NCBI GenBank assembly: GCA_944322575.1
Contig: CALUPK010000009.1
Span: forward strand, 1-64,000
Length of the DNA stretch: 64,000 nt
Direction of reading: 5' to 3'
Source: an uncultured Bacteroidales bacterium
GTDB taxonomy: Bacteria; Bacteroidota; Bacteroidia; Bacteroidales; UBA932
The notes beneath the pieces were generated by a model. That model saw only the letters and a list, made by a program, of their open reading frames with translations, was not told the DNA's origin and did no database searches. This document shows positions 1 to 9,273 of the stretch, in pieces. A program made the position numbers and the translations under genes. How positions within the stretch are numbered: position 1 is the first letter of the stretch; each line of letters opens with the position of its first letter.

Positions 1-594
1 GTAGCCCAGATCCGCAAGCAGATCGAGAAGACCACTTCCGACTACGACCGCGAGAAACTCCAGGAGAGACTGGCCAAGCTGGCCGGCGGTGTGGCTGTCC
101 TCTATGTAGGCGCTGCATCCGAGGTCGAGATGAAGGAGAAGAAGGACAGGGTAGAGGACGCTCTGAACGCTACCCGTGCCGCAGTAGAAGAGGGTATCAT
201 CCCCGGCGGCGGTGTCGCCTTCATCCGCGCTATCGAGACTCTGAAGGGCCTGAAGGGTGAGAACGAGGACGAGCAGACCGGTATCAACATCGTGGCCAAG
301 GCCATCGAGGCTCCTCTGCGCACCATCGCCGAGAACGCAGGTGTCGAGGGCAGCGTAGTGGCTCAGAAAGTCCGCGAGGGCAAGGGCGACTTCGGTTATA
401 ATGCCCGCGCCGACCGCTACGAGAACCTGCTCGCAGCCGGTGTCATCGACCCGACCAAGGTTACCCGCGTGGCTCTGCAGAACGCTGCATCCGTAGCCGG
501 CATGTTCCTCACCACCGAGTGCGTGCTCGCAGACAAGCCGGAACCCGCTCCCGCAGCTCCCGCAATGAACCCCGGAATGGGCGGCATGATGTAA
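1..594 (+). CDS. groEL: Chaperonin GroEL (60 kDa), C-terminal part
   Basis: The frame is open from base 1, so the gene begins outside the window and about 197 C-terminal residues are present. GroEL forms the double-ring ATP-driven folding chamber in the cytoplasm together with GroES. The visible part covers the end of the apical domain, the second half of the intermediate domain and the equatorial domain, including the stretches [20 protein letters not shown] and [15 protein letters not shown] that are hallmark sequences of the family. It ends with the flexible Gly/Met tail (MNPGMGGMM) typical of group I chaperonins. A strong hairpin terminator follows 35 bases after the stop. Identification is very secure; only the start is missing. 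Confidence 0.97.
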   Translation, partial: VAQIRKQIEKTTSDYDREKLQERLAKLAGGVAVLYVGAASEVEMKEKKDRVEDALNATRAAVEEGIIPGGGVAFIRAIETLKGLKGENEDEQTGINIVAKAIEAPLRTIAENAGVEGSVVAQKVREGKGDFGYNARADRYENLLAAGVIDPTKVTRVALQNAASVAGMFLTTECVLADKPEPAPAAPAMNPGMGGMM

Positions 595-628
595 TCAGCT
601 GACGGCACTCCCATATTTTGAGACAAGG

Positions 629-668
629 CTGCCGCAATCATCCTGACTGATGGTTGCGGCAGTTTTTT
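629..668 (+). terminator. Intrinsic terminator of groEL
   Basis: A 13-bp stem (629-641 with 650-662, one G-T wobble) closes an 8-base loop and is followed directly by six T. It should end the groEL transcript. Confidence 0.85.
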
Positions 669-713
669 GCAGATTTAAGATTTAATTTTAAATTTGCAAA
701 AAAATGATGCAAA

Positions 714-1865
714 ATGAAAATAGGAAGAACAGCGGTAGATAAATTGCAGCAGCTTGCAGTCAAATTTCCATTTGTAACTATCACAGGACCAAGGCAGTCA
801 GGTAAATCAACTCTTGCTGAGACGGCATTTCCGGATTTCAGGCAAGTTTCTCTTGAAGACTTGGACAACAGAGAGTTTGCCTTAAAGGACCCGAGAGGAT
901 TCATTGCTACCTATCCTTCCAAGACGATAATTGACGAGGTGCAGAGGGTTCCGTCTATCCTTTCCTATCTGCAGACCCATGCGGACAAGTCCCGGGAAAT
1001 GGGAATGTATGTCCTGACAGGGTCGCAGAATTTTGAGTTGATGGAAGCGATAGACCAGTCTCTGGCAGGCAGGACGGCGCTGTTGACGTTGTTGCCCTTG
1101 TCTCATGAGGAGATGGGGCAGGCAGGTATTCTTCCGGAAAATGTCGATGCGGAGATTTTCTATGGTTCGTACCCGGCTCTGTATGACCGCGGGATTCACC
1201 CCGTGGATTATTTTCCAAGTTACATAAAGTCCTATCTGGAAAAAGACGTACGGCAGATGAAAGCCATAGAGGACCTGTCGAGGTTCCGTAAGCTGGTCCG
1301 TCTGTGTGCAGGACGTATCGGGCAGATACTGAACAAATCATCATTGGCCGTAGAATGTGGAGTGACTGCTCCGACCGTGGACTCATGGCTGTCAGTGCTG
1401 GAGGAGAGCTATATAGTATATTTTCTGAGGCCGGATTACCGCAATTTTTCAAAGAGACTGGTAAAATCGCCCAAACTCTATTTCTACGATACCGGCCTGG
1501 CCTGTTCGCTGCTGGACATTAAGAGTCCGGAGCAGGTGTCTACGCATTATCTCAGAGGAGGCCTGTTCGAAAATATGGTTGTCAATGAAATCCTCAAGCG
1601 CAGTCTCAATCGCGGCATAGACCCGGTACTCTCATTCTGGAGAGACAGCGCCGGACATGAGGTGGACTTGATTGTAACGGCAGGGGACAGCCAGCATGCC
1701 TACGAGATAAAATCCGGGGCCACATTCTCCACCGACTATTTCAATGGACTTGACTATTGGGCCGGACTTTCCGGTGTCTCACCTTCCCGGCGTTCTGTCA
1801 TCTACGCCGGAGAGACTCCGCTCATGACTTCTTCGGGCGAAGTGCTCTCCTGGCGCAATATGTGA
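714..1865 (+). CDS. AAA ATPase with DUF4143 domain
   Basis: Predicted cytoplasmic ATPase of 383 residues. The P-loop GPRQSGKS lies at residues 25-32, and IIDEVQ near residue 75 is the Walker B region. The middle and C-terminal parts match the DUF4143 architecture, with a small winged-helix-like segment and a terminal EVDLIV...YEIKSG motif that resembles a PD-(D/E)XK nuclease core. The family is widespread, patchy and often mobile in gut Bacteroidales; its cellular role is not established. It stands alone between the groEL terminator and a convergent lipoprotein gene only 16 bases away. The upstream 50 bases are very AT-rich, unlike groEL, which suggests acquisition. Two ATGs just upstream (704, 707) are out of frame. 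Confidence 0.85.
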   Translation: MKIGRTAVDKLQQLAVKFPFVTITGPRQSGKSTLAETAFPDFRQVSLEDLDNREFALKDPRGFIATYPSKTIIDEVQRVPSILSYLQTHADKSREMGMYVLTGSQNFELMEAIDQSLAGRTALLTLLPLSHEEMGQAGILPENVDAEIFYGSYPALYDRGIHPVDYFPSYIKSYLEKDVRQMKAIEDLSRFRKLVRLCAGRIGQILNKSSLAVECGVTAPTVDSWLSVLEESYIVYFLRPDYRNFSKRLVKSPKLYFYDTGLACSLLDIKSPEQVSTHYLRGGLFENMVVNEILKRSLNRGIDPVLSFWRDSAGHEVDLIVTAGDSQHAYEIKSGATFSTDYFNGLDYWAGLSGVSPSRRSVIYAGETPLMTSSGEVLSWRNM

Positions 1866-1881
1866 CATTGGATTGTATATG

Positions 1882-2985
1882 TCAGTAGCGGCGTGGATGG
1901 AAAAAGATGACTGCACTGACCAGAACGATGAGGCCGAGGAAGATGAAGCCGAGGGGGTTGGCACGGCGGGAGGTGGCCTCAACGGTCAGGTCGCCGGCGA
2001 GGAGGCGGAAGCCGTCCACTTTCCAGACAGGAGTACCGTCATCCATAAGTTCAGTATTTGCCGATGTAAGGCGGCCGGGCATGCGGACCTGATACAGCAT
2101 CGCATGGCAGAAAGGAGCTGTCAGTTTCTCCTCAAGGGCGGATATCTCCTCTTCCCAGGCCGCGGCGTGAACTGCGGCCGCATCGGCATAGACCGGATTG
2201 CCGCTCAGCCGGCTCATCTGTGCGGCTATGGATGTAAAATGTCTGCTGCCGGCATCATCTGCCTCTCCGAAAGAGAATGAGAAGATGCCCTCGTAAAAGT
2301 CATAATGATTTTCCATCCACTGCATCAGCTCCGTTTTCAGGCTGTCCGTCAGCTCCTCTCCTGCAGTGGAGCAGATAATGCGGTAAAGATACTCCCGGTA
2401 GCAGATATTTACCCATTCGGTGTACTTGTCATAGAGGTCTGCCAGACAGAAATATGTCTCCGCCCCGTTCATCCCCGGCGAGCCGGTGCCGTTGCGGTAC
2501 CATCTTTCTATCTCTGCGCTGCTCATGAGGCTGTCCGGCCGGACGGGCATCCAGGAGTCTATGCCCGGGAATGTGCAGGTATAGCTGTAGGTGCTGAAGA
2601 ACAGTCCCCATTTCTTATCCCAGTGCTCGGCGGCCTTGACATAGGGCAGACCGGCGTATTCCTCCGATGCCGGGGTGTCCCGGTATGAGGTGTCGGAAAG
2701 CCGGAATGTCCGGCTGGCGTAGAAATTCATGGTGGCGGAGTCGTCCAGGAACCACCATGTCCTCGGTTCTGCCATCCGGCCGGTCTGCCACTGCTCCCCC
2801 GGCTCGAAGAGGAACGGATGGGAGGACAGGTCGCCGGCCAGACATGCGGAGTCGGCTTCGGCGTAGACGGTCCGGGTCATGCTGCCGTCGGGGTGGATTT
2901 CGGGTATGACAGTATAATAGGTTACACAGGAAGGGAACATGGCAATGGCTGCGGATGCTGCCAGAACTTTAATGTAGGTTTTCAT
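1882..2985 (-). CDS. Lipoprotein with C-terminal membrane anchor, unknown function
   Basis: A 367-residue protein that I cannot assign to a named family. It starts with a lipoprotein signal peptide ending in a lipobox (MFPSC, Cys20) and ends with a hydrophobic helix at about residues 345-362 followed by HPRRY, so it may be held in the membrane at both ends or by the C-terminal helix. The region between is rich in aromatic residues. It is the last gene of a minus-strand block: its first 17 bases overlap the end of the anti-sigma-like gene, which in turn follows an ECF sigma gene. This position suggests that it is the envelope-facing component or target of the sigma system, but that is inference. 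Confidence 0.7.
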   Translation of the reverse strand: MKTYIKVLAASAAIAMFPSCVTYYTVIPEIHPDGSMTRTVYAEADSACLAGDLSSHPFLFEPGEQWQTGRMAEPRTWWFLDDSATMNFYASRTFRLSDTSYRDTPASEEYAGLPYVKAAEHWDKKWGLFFSTYSYTCTFPGIDSWMPVRPDSLMSSAEIERWYRNGTGSPGMNGAETYFCLADLYDKYTEWVNICYREYLYRIICSTAGEELTDSLKTELMQWMENHYDFYEGIFSFSFGEADDAGSRHFTSIAAQMSRLSGNPVYADAAAVHAAAWEEEISALEEKLTAPFCHAMLYQVRMPGRLTSANTELMDDGTPVWKVDGFRLLAGDLTVEATSRRANPLGFIFLGLIVLVSAVIFFHPRRY

Positions 2986-3370
2986 GCATCTGTAGATTTG
3001 CGGTCCGGTCTTTCAGTCCGGCTAAGGACTGTCTGTGGGCCTTGGTTTTACGATAATGTTCGAGATGTGCCTGCGGCCCGCGCATAAAGGCTGACGTGCT
3101 GACGGGAAGGCTGCTTATCTCGGTGCGGACGGCCGTATCGGTCTGTATGAGTGCAGTCGACAGGGACAATACCAGCACGGCTGCGGCGGCAATGCCGGTA
3201 ATGGCGGCAGCTATGCGTATGCGGCCGGAGCGGAGCGGGGCCGGTCCTGCAGGAATGTCCTGCGGCATGGCTCCGGTGCGTTCCGCTATCCGCGCGGATA
3301 CCTCCTTCGGATGAGGCATCTGCGGCTGGGTGCGGCGCATATCTTCTATGAATTGTCTGTATCTGTCCAT
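2969..3370 (-). CDS. Small single-pass membrane protein, probable anti-sigma factor
   Basis: A 133-residue protein with an N-terminal soluble part of about 48 residues, one membrane helix (about residues 50-72, rich in Ala/Ile/Val) and a basic C-terminal tail. This size and topology are usual for short Bacteroidetes anti-sigma factors or their partners. I chose the ATG at 3370 because it lies 19 bases after the sigma stop codon with AGGAAA upstream; a longer frame would run back into the sigma gene. No zinc-binding HxxxCxxC motif is visible, so it is not a canonical ZAS-type anti-sigma protein. The 3' end overlaps the lipoprotein gene by 17 bases. Confidence 0.6.
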   Translation of the reverse strand: MDRYRQFIEDMRRTQPQMPHPKEVSARIAERTGAMPQDIPAGPAPLRSGRIRIAAAITGIAAAAVLVLSLSTALIQTDTAVRTEISSLPVSTSAFMRGPQAHLEHYRKTKAHRQSLAGLKDRTANLQMHENLH

Positions 3371-3389
3371 AACTGATGTATTTTCCTGT

Positions 3390-3929
3390 TTAAAATTCCT
3401 TTTCGAGAGCCCTCCGGACCTTCTGCCGGGCAAGATAGAGGTTGCTCTTGAGCTGTACCGGGCTCCAGCCGGTGGCTTTGCGGATCTCCTCGAAGGGCAG
3501 CCGCTCTATCTCGTGGAGGATGAAGACGGTCCGCTGCATCGGGGAGAGTGTCCGGGTTACCCGCAGGAGCCGGGCCTCGAGTTCCCGGGCGATGCTTCCG
3601 CTTTCCGGGTCAGCCGCCCGCTCCTGAGCATTGGCCCAGGAGGCATCCGCCTCGAACTTCCTGTGTGCGGAGCGCTTCCGCAGGAGGTCACAGCACAGGC
3701 GGGCGGCGATGGTCCCGAGCCAGGTGGCGGGGCTGTAGCGCCGGTCGTAGCCAGGGAGGGTCTTCCATGCCCGGAGGAATGTCTCCTGCACCGCGTCCTC
3801 CGCCTCGTCCGGGTCGCCGAGCATCCGCAGGGCCACGCGCCATACCATCTGCCGGTATTGCTCCACGATGGCGGCGAAAGCCCGGTGGTCTCCGGCCGCT
3901 GCGGCCTGTATTGTCTCTTGGATGCTCAT
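3390..3929 (-). CDS. RNA polymerase ECF-type sigma-70 family factor
   Basis: A 179-residue sigma factor. The region 2 signature (DPDEAEDAVQETFLRAWK, about residues 39-56) binds core polymerase and the -10 element; region 4 (LSPMQRTVFILHEIERLPFEEIRKATG region, about residues 125-150) carries the helix-turn-helix for the -35 element. There is no region 1 or 3, as usual for ECF factors. It is followed after 19 bases by the membrane anti-sigma-like gene and then a lipoprotein, and is preceded 43 bases upstream by the sulfatase on the same strand, so co-transcription with the sulfatase is possible. No TAnnTTTG box is visible in that 43-base gap. Confidence 0.92.
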   Translation of the reverse strand: MSIQETIQAAAAGDHRAFAAIVEQYRQMVWRVALRMLGDPDEAEDAVQETFLRAWKTLPGYDRRYSPATWLGTIAARLCCDLLRKRSAHRKFEADASWANAQERAADPESGSIARELEARLLRVTRTLSPMQRTVFILHEIERLPFEEIRKATGWSPVQLKSNLYLARQKVRRALEKEF

Positions 3930-3972
3930 GCGTTTTCGCTTTTACAGGATATACGCATTAGAAGCCCGGAAG

Positions 3973-5475
3973 TCAAAAAATCTCTTCCAATAGTTTCTGC
4001 AGTTCGGCGACAGTGTCCGGGTGTTGGGGTGCTACGTTTGTGTGCTCGTCGGGGAGGCGGTAGAGCTGAGGGGCGGGGTCAGTGCCAGTCTCTATGCCGG
4101 GGCACCAGGAAAGGGATTTGGGGTAGTCGTTGGGAGCGATGTATTTCCACTCGCTGGTACGGACTGAGATGGTGTAGGACCATTCGACTATCCAGTCACG
4201 GCCGGTAGTGTCTGCGCCGAGAAGCACTTCCGAGAGGTCGTGGCTGTCGGGAGCAGCGCCTTCGGGCAGCTCTGCTCCTATGATGGAGGCGAGGGAACGG
4301 AACAGGTCTATCTGGGAAATGAGGGCGCCGGACACAGAAGGCTGTGTTATCCGTCCGGGCCAGGAAATGACGGCGGGAATGCGGGTGCCGCCTTCGAAGG
4401 CGCTGTACTTGCTGCCGCGGAGGCCTCCTGTGATGCTGTGGTCTCCGACAAGCTCAGCGGCGGAATCCGCGTAGCCGTCGTCCAGCACAGGACCGTTGTC
4501 GCTGGTGAGGATGATGATGGTGTTGTCCCGTATTCCGGCCTGCTCGAGGGCATCGAGAATCTGGCCTACGCTGTAGTCAAACTGAAGAATCGCCTCGCCT
4601 CTGAGCCCCATCGGGCTTTTGCCGCGGAACCTTTCGTGAGGCATGCGCGGTACATGTACGTCGTTGGTGGCGAAGTACAGGAAGAACGGTCCGTCGCTGT
4701 GCTCCCGGATGAACTCTACTGCATGGGCGGTAATCGAGTCCGCGATATTCTCATCCTTCCACAGGGCCTTGCCGCCGCCCTTCATATAGCCGATGCGGCC
4801 GATACCGTTGACTACCGCATTGTCATGGCCGTTGGAAGAGCGTAGCTTGAGTTCGGTGACAGGAGTCCGATGATAGTCGGGAACATCCTCGAACGGGCCT
4901 CTGTAACTTACCTCCACGGGGGCGGAGGGGTCGAAATCCGCTATCCTTCCGTTTTCAATAAATACGCACGGAGTCCGGTCGGCGGTGGCGGCCATGATAT
5001 AGTGAGTGCCGAAGCCTAAGTCGGCCGGGGTGATGTCTATCTCTCCGTTCCAGTCCTGGGCTCCCGATTCGGAACCAAGGCCGAGATGCCATTTGCCTAT
5101 GGCAGCTGTGGCATAGCCGGCCTGCGAGAACATATCGGCCAGAGTGTATGTATCGGGATGAATGATGCTGGCAGCGTCTCCCTGTGCCACTCCGGTACCC
5201 TCCTGGCGGAAAGCGTAGATGCCGGTAAGCAGGGAGAACCGCGACGGGGTGCTGGTCGAGGCAACGGCGTGCGCGTTGGTGAAGCGGATGCCCTCATCGG
5301 CTATGCGGTCGGTGTTGGGGGTACTTATTCTATGCGCTCCAAAGCATGAAAGATCACCGTAGCCTAAGTCATCTGCGTATATGAATACCACATTGGGCTG
5401 TGTCTGCGGGGTCTGCGCTGCAGCCGCAGGGGATGCGGCGAGAAGTGTCAGAAATAGTTTGTTTAATTTTTCCAT
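3973..5475 (-). CDS. Secreted sulfatase (S1 family, Ser-type)
   Basis: A 500-residue arylsulfatase-like hydrolase that removes sulfate esters, probably from glycans such as mucin or host glycosaminoglycans. An N-terminal signal peptide (to about residue 20) sends it to the periplasm or surface. Asp35-Asp36 in the IYADDLGYGD stretch are metal ligands, and the modification motif S75-T-P-S-R has Ser in place of Cys, so activation requires the radical-SAM enzyme anSME to make formylglycine; no anSME gene is in the window. TSDNGP further on supplies more metal ligands. No SusC/SusD pair adjoins it, so it is not part of a classical PUL here. Its start faces the S41 protease gene across 66 bases. 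Confidence 0.93.
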   Translation of the reverse strand: MEKLNKLFLTLLAASPAAAAQTPQTQPNVVFIYADDLGYGDLSCFGAHRISTPNTDRIADEGIRFTNAHAVASTSTPSRFSLLTGIYAFRQEGTGVAQGDAASIIHPDTYTLADMFSQAGYATAAIGKWHLGLGSESGAQDWNGEIDITPADLGFGTHYIMAATADRTPCVFIENGRIADFDPSAPVEVSYRGPFEDVPDYHRTPVTELKLRSSNGHDNAVVNGIGRIGYMKGGGKALWKDENIADSITAHAVEFIREHSDGPFFLYFATNDVHVPRMPHERFRGKSPMGLRGEAILQFDYSVGQILDALEQAGIRDNTIIILTSDNGPVLDDGYADSAAELVGDHSITGGLRGSKYSAFEGGTRIPAVISWPGRITQPSVSGALISQIDLFRSLASIIGAELPEGAAPDSHDLSEVLLGADTTGRDWIVEWSYTISVRTSEWKYIAPNDYPKSLSWCPGIETGTDPAPQLYRLPDEHTNVAPQHPDTVAELQKLLEEIF

Positions 5476-5491
5476 TTTTGAGATTTTCTGT

Positions 5492-5512
5492 CAAAGATAA
5501 ATTCTAAATTTG
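5492..5512. promoter_or_regulatory. Back-to-back -7 boxes for the divergent genes at 5475 and 5542
   Basis: TATCTTTG reads on the minus strand at 5492-5499 and TAAATTTG on the plus strand at 5505-5512. Both fit the Bacteroidetes -7 consensus TAnnTTTG and lie 16 and 29 bases from their start codons. Only 5 bases separate them, so each promoter's -33 region would overlap the other's. No good TTTG -33 box is seen for either. Confidence 0.55.
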
Positions 5513-5541
5513 TATTCAGCATAATTTTAGAACTGTGACCA

Positions 5542-8500
5542 ATGAAAAAGATCAACCTATTACTGTCTCTCCTGCCGCTGGCCGCCATCTCGGCGAGTGC
5601 CTCGCCTGCCCCGGCGGAGACCCTTCACTTTCCTTATTATCCTTCACTTTCTCCGGACGGGAAGGACATATATTTTTCCTACGACGGCGACATCTTCCGG
5701 GTCGGTGCGGACGGAGGTACTGCCATGCGTTTAGTATCTCTCGGGGGCAATGAGAATTACCCCGTAGTCTCTCCCGACGGCAGACTGCTCGCATTTTCCT
5801 CCGACATCAACGGCAACAATGATGTCTTCATCGTCCCCGTAGGGGGCGGCGAGGTGACCCGCCTGACCTGGCACGAGGCCAACGACTATCCTGTCGGCTG
5901 GTCCGCGGACTCGAAGACCGTCTATTTCGAGAGCAACCGCTCCAACGGCCGCACTGCCTATTCCGTGGGTGTGGACGGCGGCACTCCCAAGAAGCTCTTC
6001 GAGGGGTATTTCAACACTATCAGCAACATAGTCGAGAATCCCGCGACCGGCGAGCTCTACTTCAACGAGTCCGGTGAGAGCATCAACTATCCCACCCGCA
6101 AGCGCTATGTCGGCGATCATAACGCAGATATCGCGTCCTGGAACCCCGCCACCTCAGAGTACCGCCTGCTGACCTCCTGGGAGGGCAAGGACACCTGGCC
6201 GATGGTGGACCGCAGCGGCAACCTCTACTACGTGACCGACCAGTTCAACCAGGAGGCCAACATAGCCAAGTACGTGCCCGGAGGCGAGCCCAAGCAGCTC
6301 ACCAAGTTCCGCCAGTCGGTGCAGTACCCCTCCATCAGTGACGACGGCTCGCGGATAGTATTCCTGCTGGACTACAAGATTACCTGCCTCGACCCCGCTA
6401 CCGGCAAGGTCACCGAGCCTCAGATCACCGTAGCCGACAACGATACCGAGATGCGCCGCTCCTTCAAGGACCAGAAGCCCGCTTTCGTGGCCGTCTCTCC
6501 GGACGGGAAGAAGCTGGCGCTGTCCGTCCGCGGCCTGCTCTATGTATCCGATGCGGAAGGCAAGTACCTCAAGCTTCTGCCCACACCTGCCGACGAGCGC
6601 GTGGACGAGATAGTCTGGGCCGACAACAGGACCCTCTACTACTCCCGCACCGACAAGGGCTATGTCAACCTCTTCAAGATCGGAGCCGACGGCTCATCCG
6701 CCGAGAAGCAGGTCTACCGGGCCGAGGCCAACATCCAGTCCCTCACCCGTTCCCATAAAGGAGACAAGATAGCCTTCATCAGCGGCAGCCGCGAAGTGAT
6801 GGTGCTCGACGTGGCCAAGGACAAGGCCCGCAAGATCGCCGACTCCCAGTTCTGGTCGTTCCGGAGCTATAGGATGAATTTCTCCTTTGATGACGCCTAC
6901 CTGGCCTTCGAGGGCATGAACCTCTTCGAAGGGGACATCTTCATCTATTCCTTCAAGGACAAGAGCCTGCACAACCTTACCAACTCCGCTTCCTCCGAGG
7001 GAGCGCCGGTATTCTCTCCTGACGGAAAGAACCTCTATCTGACAGCCAATATCTACGGCACGTCCTTCCCCCGCGGAGGCATGCGCGGCCAGCTCTACCG
7101 TCTGCCGCTGCAGCGCTACGACCAGGAGCCCTTTGCCTCCGATGTCTATGATGAGCTTTTTGCGGAGGAAGGCGCCGGGGACAGCACTGCCTCCGAGATG
7201 ACCATTGACTACAAGGAGGTGTTCCGCCGTCTGGAGGAGATGCCTGAGAACGGCAATTCGCCCTATGCTTTCCGCGACGGAGAGGATTCATGGCTGCTGT
7301 ACACCCTCTCAGGAGCTGTGAAGGCCCTGAAGATTTCCGACCCTGAGGCTGAACCGTCCGAGATAAATGGCATTACAGGACGCTGGGGATATTTCACCTG
7401 CTCGGACGAGGCTCCTTATTATATCAGCGGCGGTGACATCTACAAGATCAATCTCAGCCGCAGCAACGCCGACAAGGTCTCCATTTCGCAGGATGTGGAG
7501 AAGGATCTGGACGATGAGTTCCGTCAGATATTCTACGAGGGCTGGGCCGTGCTGGACCAGAACTTCTACGATGTCAACTTCCACGGCACCGACTGGAAGG
7601 CCAAGAGGGACTACTATGCCTCGCTGCTGCCCTACGTCAGGAGCCGGGAGCATCTGCGCACCCTGTTCAACGACATGCTCGGCGAGCTGAACTCCTCGCA
7701 CCTGCGCTTCACTTCTTCCGGAACCGAGGAGAATGCTCCCAAGATCCGCACCACGTCCGCGGAGACCGGTATCATCTGGAGCAATGAGGATCCCTACGTA
7801 ATCGACCGTATCCTGACCGATGCTCCGGCCAACAGCGTGGACATCGACATCCGTCCCGGCGACCGTCTTGTGGCTGTCGGTGGCGTGAAGGTGGACGCTT
7901 CGGCCAACAGGGAGAGCTACTTAGCTTCGGCAGTGCCTCAGGAAGAGGTGCTGATGACCTTCGAGCGCGGAGGCAAGGACTTCGACGTGAAGCTGCATAC
8001 CGTTTCTTACGGCGAGGTGAAGAACATGCTGTACACCGAGTGGGAGGACCAGCGCCGCGCCATGGTGGACGAGCAGACCGACGGCCGCGTGGCATATATC
8101 CATCTGAGGGACATGACCGATGCCTCGCTCTATCCGTTCCTGATGCAGATGCACACCGATGCCGTGAACCGTGACGCCCTGATTCTGGACCTGCGTTACA
8201 ACAACGGCGGCAACGTACACCACGAGGTACTCGACTTCCTCCGCCAGCAGGAGCATTTCCGCTGGAGCTACAGGGATTTCGAGCCCAACTCCCATCCCAA
8301 TGTCACCCCTGCCGACAAGCCTATCGTGGTGCTTGTCAACGAGCGCAGCCTCAGTGACGCCGAGGTGACATCGAACGGTATCAAGACCCTCGGTATCGCC
8401 AAGATCGTGGGTACGGAGACCTACCGCTGGATTATCTTCACCTCCGGAGTATCCTTCGTGGACGGTTCCTACAGCCGTCTGCCGGCATGGGGATGCTACT

Positions 8501-8643
8501 CTCTCAAGGGCGAGGACCTCGAGGCTACCGGTGTGGCTCCGGACATCTATGTGCGCAACACCTTTACAGACCGCATGTACGGCCGAGATCCTCAGCTTGA
8601 TACAGCCATTGAGGAGATTCTGAAAGAACTGTCTGCAAAGTAA
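5542..8643 (+). CDS. Tricorn-like S41 protease with TolB propeller domains
   Basis: A 1033-residue exported protease. After a signal peptide (about residues 1-26) come many WD40/PD40-type repeats of the TolB kind (such as SPDGKDIYFS, SPDGRLLAFS, SPDGKKLALS) forming one or two beta-propellers to about residue 530, then a tricorn C1-like helical domain, a PDZ domain (about 750-830) and the S41 catalytic domain. The nucleophile is most likely Ser938 in NERSLSDAEV, followed by Asp939 as in archaeal tricorn. Homologues are periplasmic peptidases that trim peptides entering the propeller channel. It is monocistronic: its own promoter precedes it and a strong terminator follows 21 bases after the stop. 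Confidence 0.92.
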   Translation: MKKINLLLSLLPLAAISASASPAPAETLHFPYYPSLSPDGKDIYFSYDGDIFRVGADGGTAMRLVSLGGNENYPVVSPDGRLLAFSSDINGNNDVFIVPVGGGEVTRLTWHEANDYPVGWSADSKTVYFESNRSNGRTAYSVGVDGGTPKKLFEGYFNTISNIVENPATGELYFNESGESINYPTRKRYVGDHNADIASWNPATSEYRLLTSWEGKDTWPMVDRSGNLYYVTDQFNQEANIAKYVPGGEPKQLTKFRQSVQYPSISDDGSRIVFLLDYKITCLDPATGKVTEPQITVADNDTEMRRSFKDQKPAFVAVSPDGKKLALSVRGLLYVSDAEGKYLKLLPTPADERVDEIVWADNRTLYYSRTDKGYVNLFKIGADGSSAEKQVYRAEANIQSLTRSHKGDKIAFISGSREVMVLDVAKDKARKIADSQFWSFRSYRMNFSFDDAYLAFEGMNLFEGDIFIYSFKDKSLHNLTNSASSEGAPVFSPDGKNLYLTANIYGTSFPRGGMRGQLYRLPLQRYDQEPFASDVYDELFAEEGAGDSTASEMTIDYKEVFRRLEEMPENGNSPYAFRDGEDSWLLYTLSGAVKALKISDPEAEPSEINGITGRWGYFTCSDEAPYYISGGDIYKINLSRSNADKVSISQDVEKDLDDEFRQIFYEGWAVLDQNFYDVNFHGTDWKAKRDYYASLLPYVRSREHLRTLFNDMLGELNSSHLRFTSSGTEENAPKIRTTSAETGIIWSNEDPYVIDRILTDAPANSVDIDIRPGDRLVAVGGVKVDASANRESYLASAVPQEEVLMTFERGGKDFDVKLHTVSYGEVKNMLYTEWEDQRRAMVDEQTDGRVAYIHLRDMTDASLYPFLMQMHTDAVNRDALILDLRYNNGGNVHHEVLDFLRQQEHFRWSYRDFEPNSHPNVTPADKPIVVLVNERSLSDAEVTSNGIKTLGIAKIVGTETYRWIIFTSGVSFVDGSYSRLPAWGCYSLKGEDLEATGVAPDIYVRNTFTDRMYGRDPQLDTAIEEILKELSAK

Positions 8644-8664
8644 ACCTTCTGCGGCAGCAAATAG

Positions 8665-8702
8665 AAAAGGCCGGTCAGGGATTATTCCCCGACCGGCCTT
8701 TT
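8665..8702. terminator. Bidirectional terminator between convergent genes
   Basis: A perfect 12-bp stem (8665-8676 with 8691-8702) beginning with four A and ending with four T, so it can terminate on both strands: the S41 protease from the left and the small lipoprotein gene (stop at 8720) from the right. Confidence 0.88.
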
Positions 8703-8719
8703 ATCTCAGTGTTCAGTTA

Positions 8720-9097
8720 TCAGTCTGTGAATTCCACTACGTATGCGGTGGCGTAGGCCGTGCGTTTGAAGTAGATGGGAGATACGATGTTAATGGTTTT
8801 CACGTAGTATGTGGTATTGACGATGGCCTGGGAGCCCTGCAGGTCGGCTTTGTTGAGCATGTCTGAGATGGCGCTTTCTGTGAGGGCTTTCTTGGAGAGT
8901 CCGCCTATGCCGAAGATGTAGGTCGCTGTTACTTCGCCTTTTATCTGTTTTACCACTTTGAAGTTGCCGCTGTCGAGCCGGACTTCTGTCATCCACTGGT
9001 TGGTACTCTTGACGTTCTCGTAGGAAATTCCGCAGGATGATACCAGCAGGCCTCCGGTGATTATCGCCATGAGAATGAAGATACGGGTTTTGGTCAT
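8720..9097 (-). CDS. Small lipoprotein resembling the DUF6567 family
   Basis: A 125-residue exported protein with a lipobox ending at Cys22 (LLVSSC). The segment NFKVVKQIKGEVTATYIFGI followed by GGLSKKAL recalls a family of small Bacteroidetes lipoproteins that I remember as DUF6567; function unknown. The core pattern is a beta-rich stretch, then an Ala-rich helix (SAISDMLNKADL), then a second beta hairpin ending AYVVEF. It is a single gene with a TATATTTG box 31 bases upstream and a shared terminator downstream. The family name is from memory and should be treated as tentative. Confidence 0.7.
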   Translation of the reverse strand: MTKTRIFILMAIITGGLLVSSCGISYENVKSTNQWMTEVRLDSGNFKVVKQIKGEVTATYIFGIGGLSKKALTESAISDMLNKADLQGSQAIVNTTYYVKTINIVSPIYFKRTAYATAYVVEFTD

Positions 9098-9128
9098 GAT
9101 TAATTGGTTTTTGTTTTATTTGTTGCGG

Positions 9129-9136
9129 CAAATATA
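9129..9136 (-). promoter_or_regulatory. -7 box of the 8720-9097 lipoprotein gene
   Basis: TATATTTG on the minus strand, 31 bases upstream of the ATG, matches TAnnTTTG. No clear -33 TTTG at the expected distance. Confidence 0.5.
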
Positions 9137-9158
9137 CGCAAATATGAGCCGAGGGCAT

Positions 9159-9178
9159 AAAAAAAGAGGCACCCCTCT
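9159..9178 (-). terminator. Terminator of the tyrS-rbfA-permease operon
   Basis: On the minus strand a short 5-bp stem (AGAGG/CCTCT, 4-base loop) is followed by a run of T. It lies about 95 bases after the permease stop codon. Confidence 0.5.
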
Positions 9179-9273
9179 GCTACAATAGGTACCCCTTCCT
9201 TGTGTACTAAAACCTAAACCTACTACATAGATGCAGGTCCCGCTGTTTTTGTTGCACGGAAAGTGAAAAATTT

